Positions 6,707-6,927 of a stretch of DNA of 6,927 nt are shown in pieces. The notes under the pieces were generated by a model that saw only the letters and a list, made by a program, of their open reading frames with translations, was not told the origin of the DNA and made no database searches. The stretch is from Campylobacteraceae bacterium. Lineage in GTDB: Bacteria > Campylobacterota > Campylobacteria > Campylobacterales > Sulfurovaceae. Both the position numbers and the translations under genes were made by a program. The stretch is taken from assembly GCA_027030605.1 (NCBI GenBank), contig JALVEV010000281.1, positions 1-6,927 of the forward strand, read 5' to 3'. Position 1 is the stretch's first letter, and each line of letters begins with the position of its first letter.

Positions 6707-6840
6707 TAGCTTATGCTTATATTACTCTCGTTACCAAGCTCCAGCTTGGGAATGCATATTGGAATAATAACTCTTTTAAAAATTTCTATTCCAATATTAG
6801 ATTACAAATTTGGAACTTCGTAACCAGTATAAATAAGCTA
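6707..6840. repeat. Foldback repeat of a dispersed palindromic (REP/MITE-like) family
   Basis: This intergenic element is an imperfect nested palindrome. The outer 8-bp arms are TAGCTTAT (6707-6714) and ATAAGCTA (6833-6840). The 21-base arms at 6727-6747 and 6807-6827 match at 16 of 21 positions. The left arm contains its own hairpin, CCAAGCT-CC-AGCTTGG (6734-6749). In the centre, ATATTGGAATA (6756-6766) pairs perfectly with TATTCCAATAT (6787-6797). The core around CCAAGCTCCAGCTTGGGAAT is one I remember from a widespread dispersed repeat in many bacterial genomes, often mis-annotated as a short protein containing PKLQLGNA. It carries no gene, so any movement would depend on an enzyme elsewhere. 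It lies between purB and nrdA and could attenuate or terminate purB transcripts or stabilise mRNA ends; that is inference. Confidence 0.7.
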
Positions 6841-6844
6841 TAAA

Positions 6845-6927
6845 TTATTTAAAAACTCTTTTGAAGATAGCATCTACATTTTTAGTATAGTAGTCGTAGT
6901 TAAAACACTCTCTAATCTGCTCTTCAC
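6845..6927 (-). CDS. purB: Adenylosuccinate lyase, C-terminal fragment (runs off the window)
   Basis: Only the last 26 codons and the stop are in the window; the rest lies beyond the right edge. The residues EEQIRECFNYDYY, then TKNVDAIFKRVFK, resemble the C-terminal tail of PurB, in which a helix ends in a T-x-x-(V/I)-D-x-I-(F/Y)-x-R-V-F pattern. PurB acts in the cytoplasm at two steps of purine synthesis, splitting fumarate from SAICAR and from adenylosuccinate. The assignment is strengthened by the next gene downstream being nrdA, an order I recall from Campylobacter. With so little sequence, the call rests on tail similarity and context. Confidence 0.7.
   Translation of the reverse strand, partial: EEQIRECFNYDYYTKNVDAIFKRVFK

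Noticed and set aside
6658..6843. Plus-strand reading frame of 61 codons containing TKLQLGNA
   Set aside because: It lies across the foldback repeat and matches the spurious short protein this repeat family produces. It has no ribosome binding site.

Overview
The window is AT-rich DNA (intergenic stretches are extremely A+T-rich) and most likely comes from a Campylobacterota (epsilonproteobacterial) chromosome of the Sulfurovum/Sulfurimonas/Campylobacter type. The best evidence is the minus-strand pair at the right end: the last 26 codons of an apparent purB (adenylosuccinate lyase) followed by nrdA (class Ia ribonucleotide reductase large subunit). I recall that purB-nrdA order from Campylobacter. 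Promoters with a good TATAAT and mostly weak -35 boxes also fit this group.

Layout from left to right. At 124-1344 (+) is a membrane-anchored or exported CAP/SCP-domain protein with its own -10 box and ribosome binding site, followed by a weak terminator hairpin. A roughly 200-base spacer contains a perfect 10-bp inverted repeat (1461-1519). At 1546-2076 (-) is an unrecognised five-helix membrane protein, divergently transcribed from a group II truncated haemoglobin at 2200-2640 (+). The 372-base gap from 2641 to 3012 is richly structured. It holds a 12-bp inverted repeat enclosing hairpins and GGGAGG motifs, then two convergent intrinsic terminators placed back to back. Then comes nrdA (3013-6606, -), and a 238-base gap containing a foldback repeat of a dispersed family. 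The partial purB lies at the right edge.

The main discovery is in nrdA. The 1197-codon frame is a 795-residue class Ia NrdA interrupted by a 402-residue intein (4105-5310; precursor residues 433-834) carrying a two-motif LAGLIDADG homing endonuclease. The intein sits exactly before the cysteine equivalent to E. coli Cys439, the thiyl-radical cysteine, so the catalytic residue is also the +1 splicing nucleophile. The unspliced protein should therefore be inactive. The usual penultimate histidine is replaced by glycine (Gly-Asn/Cys junction), while the catalytic aspartates of the endonuclease look intact. This is a mobile element inside an essential gene, with splicing coupled to deoxyribonucleotide synthesis.

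purB and nrdA belong to purine and deoxynucleotide synthesis. The CAP protein, the membrane protein and the globin show no functional link to them in the sequence. I see no phage, CRISPR, tRNA or rRNA feature.
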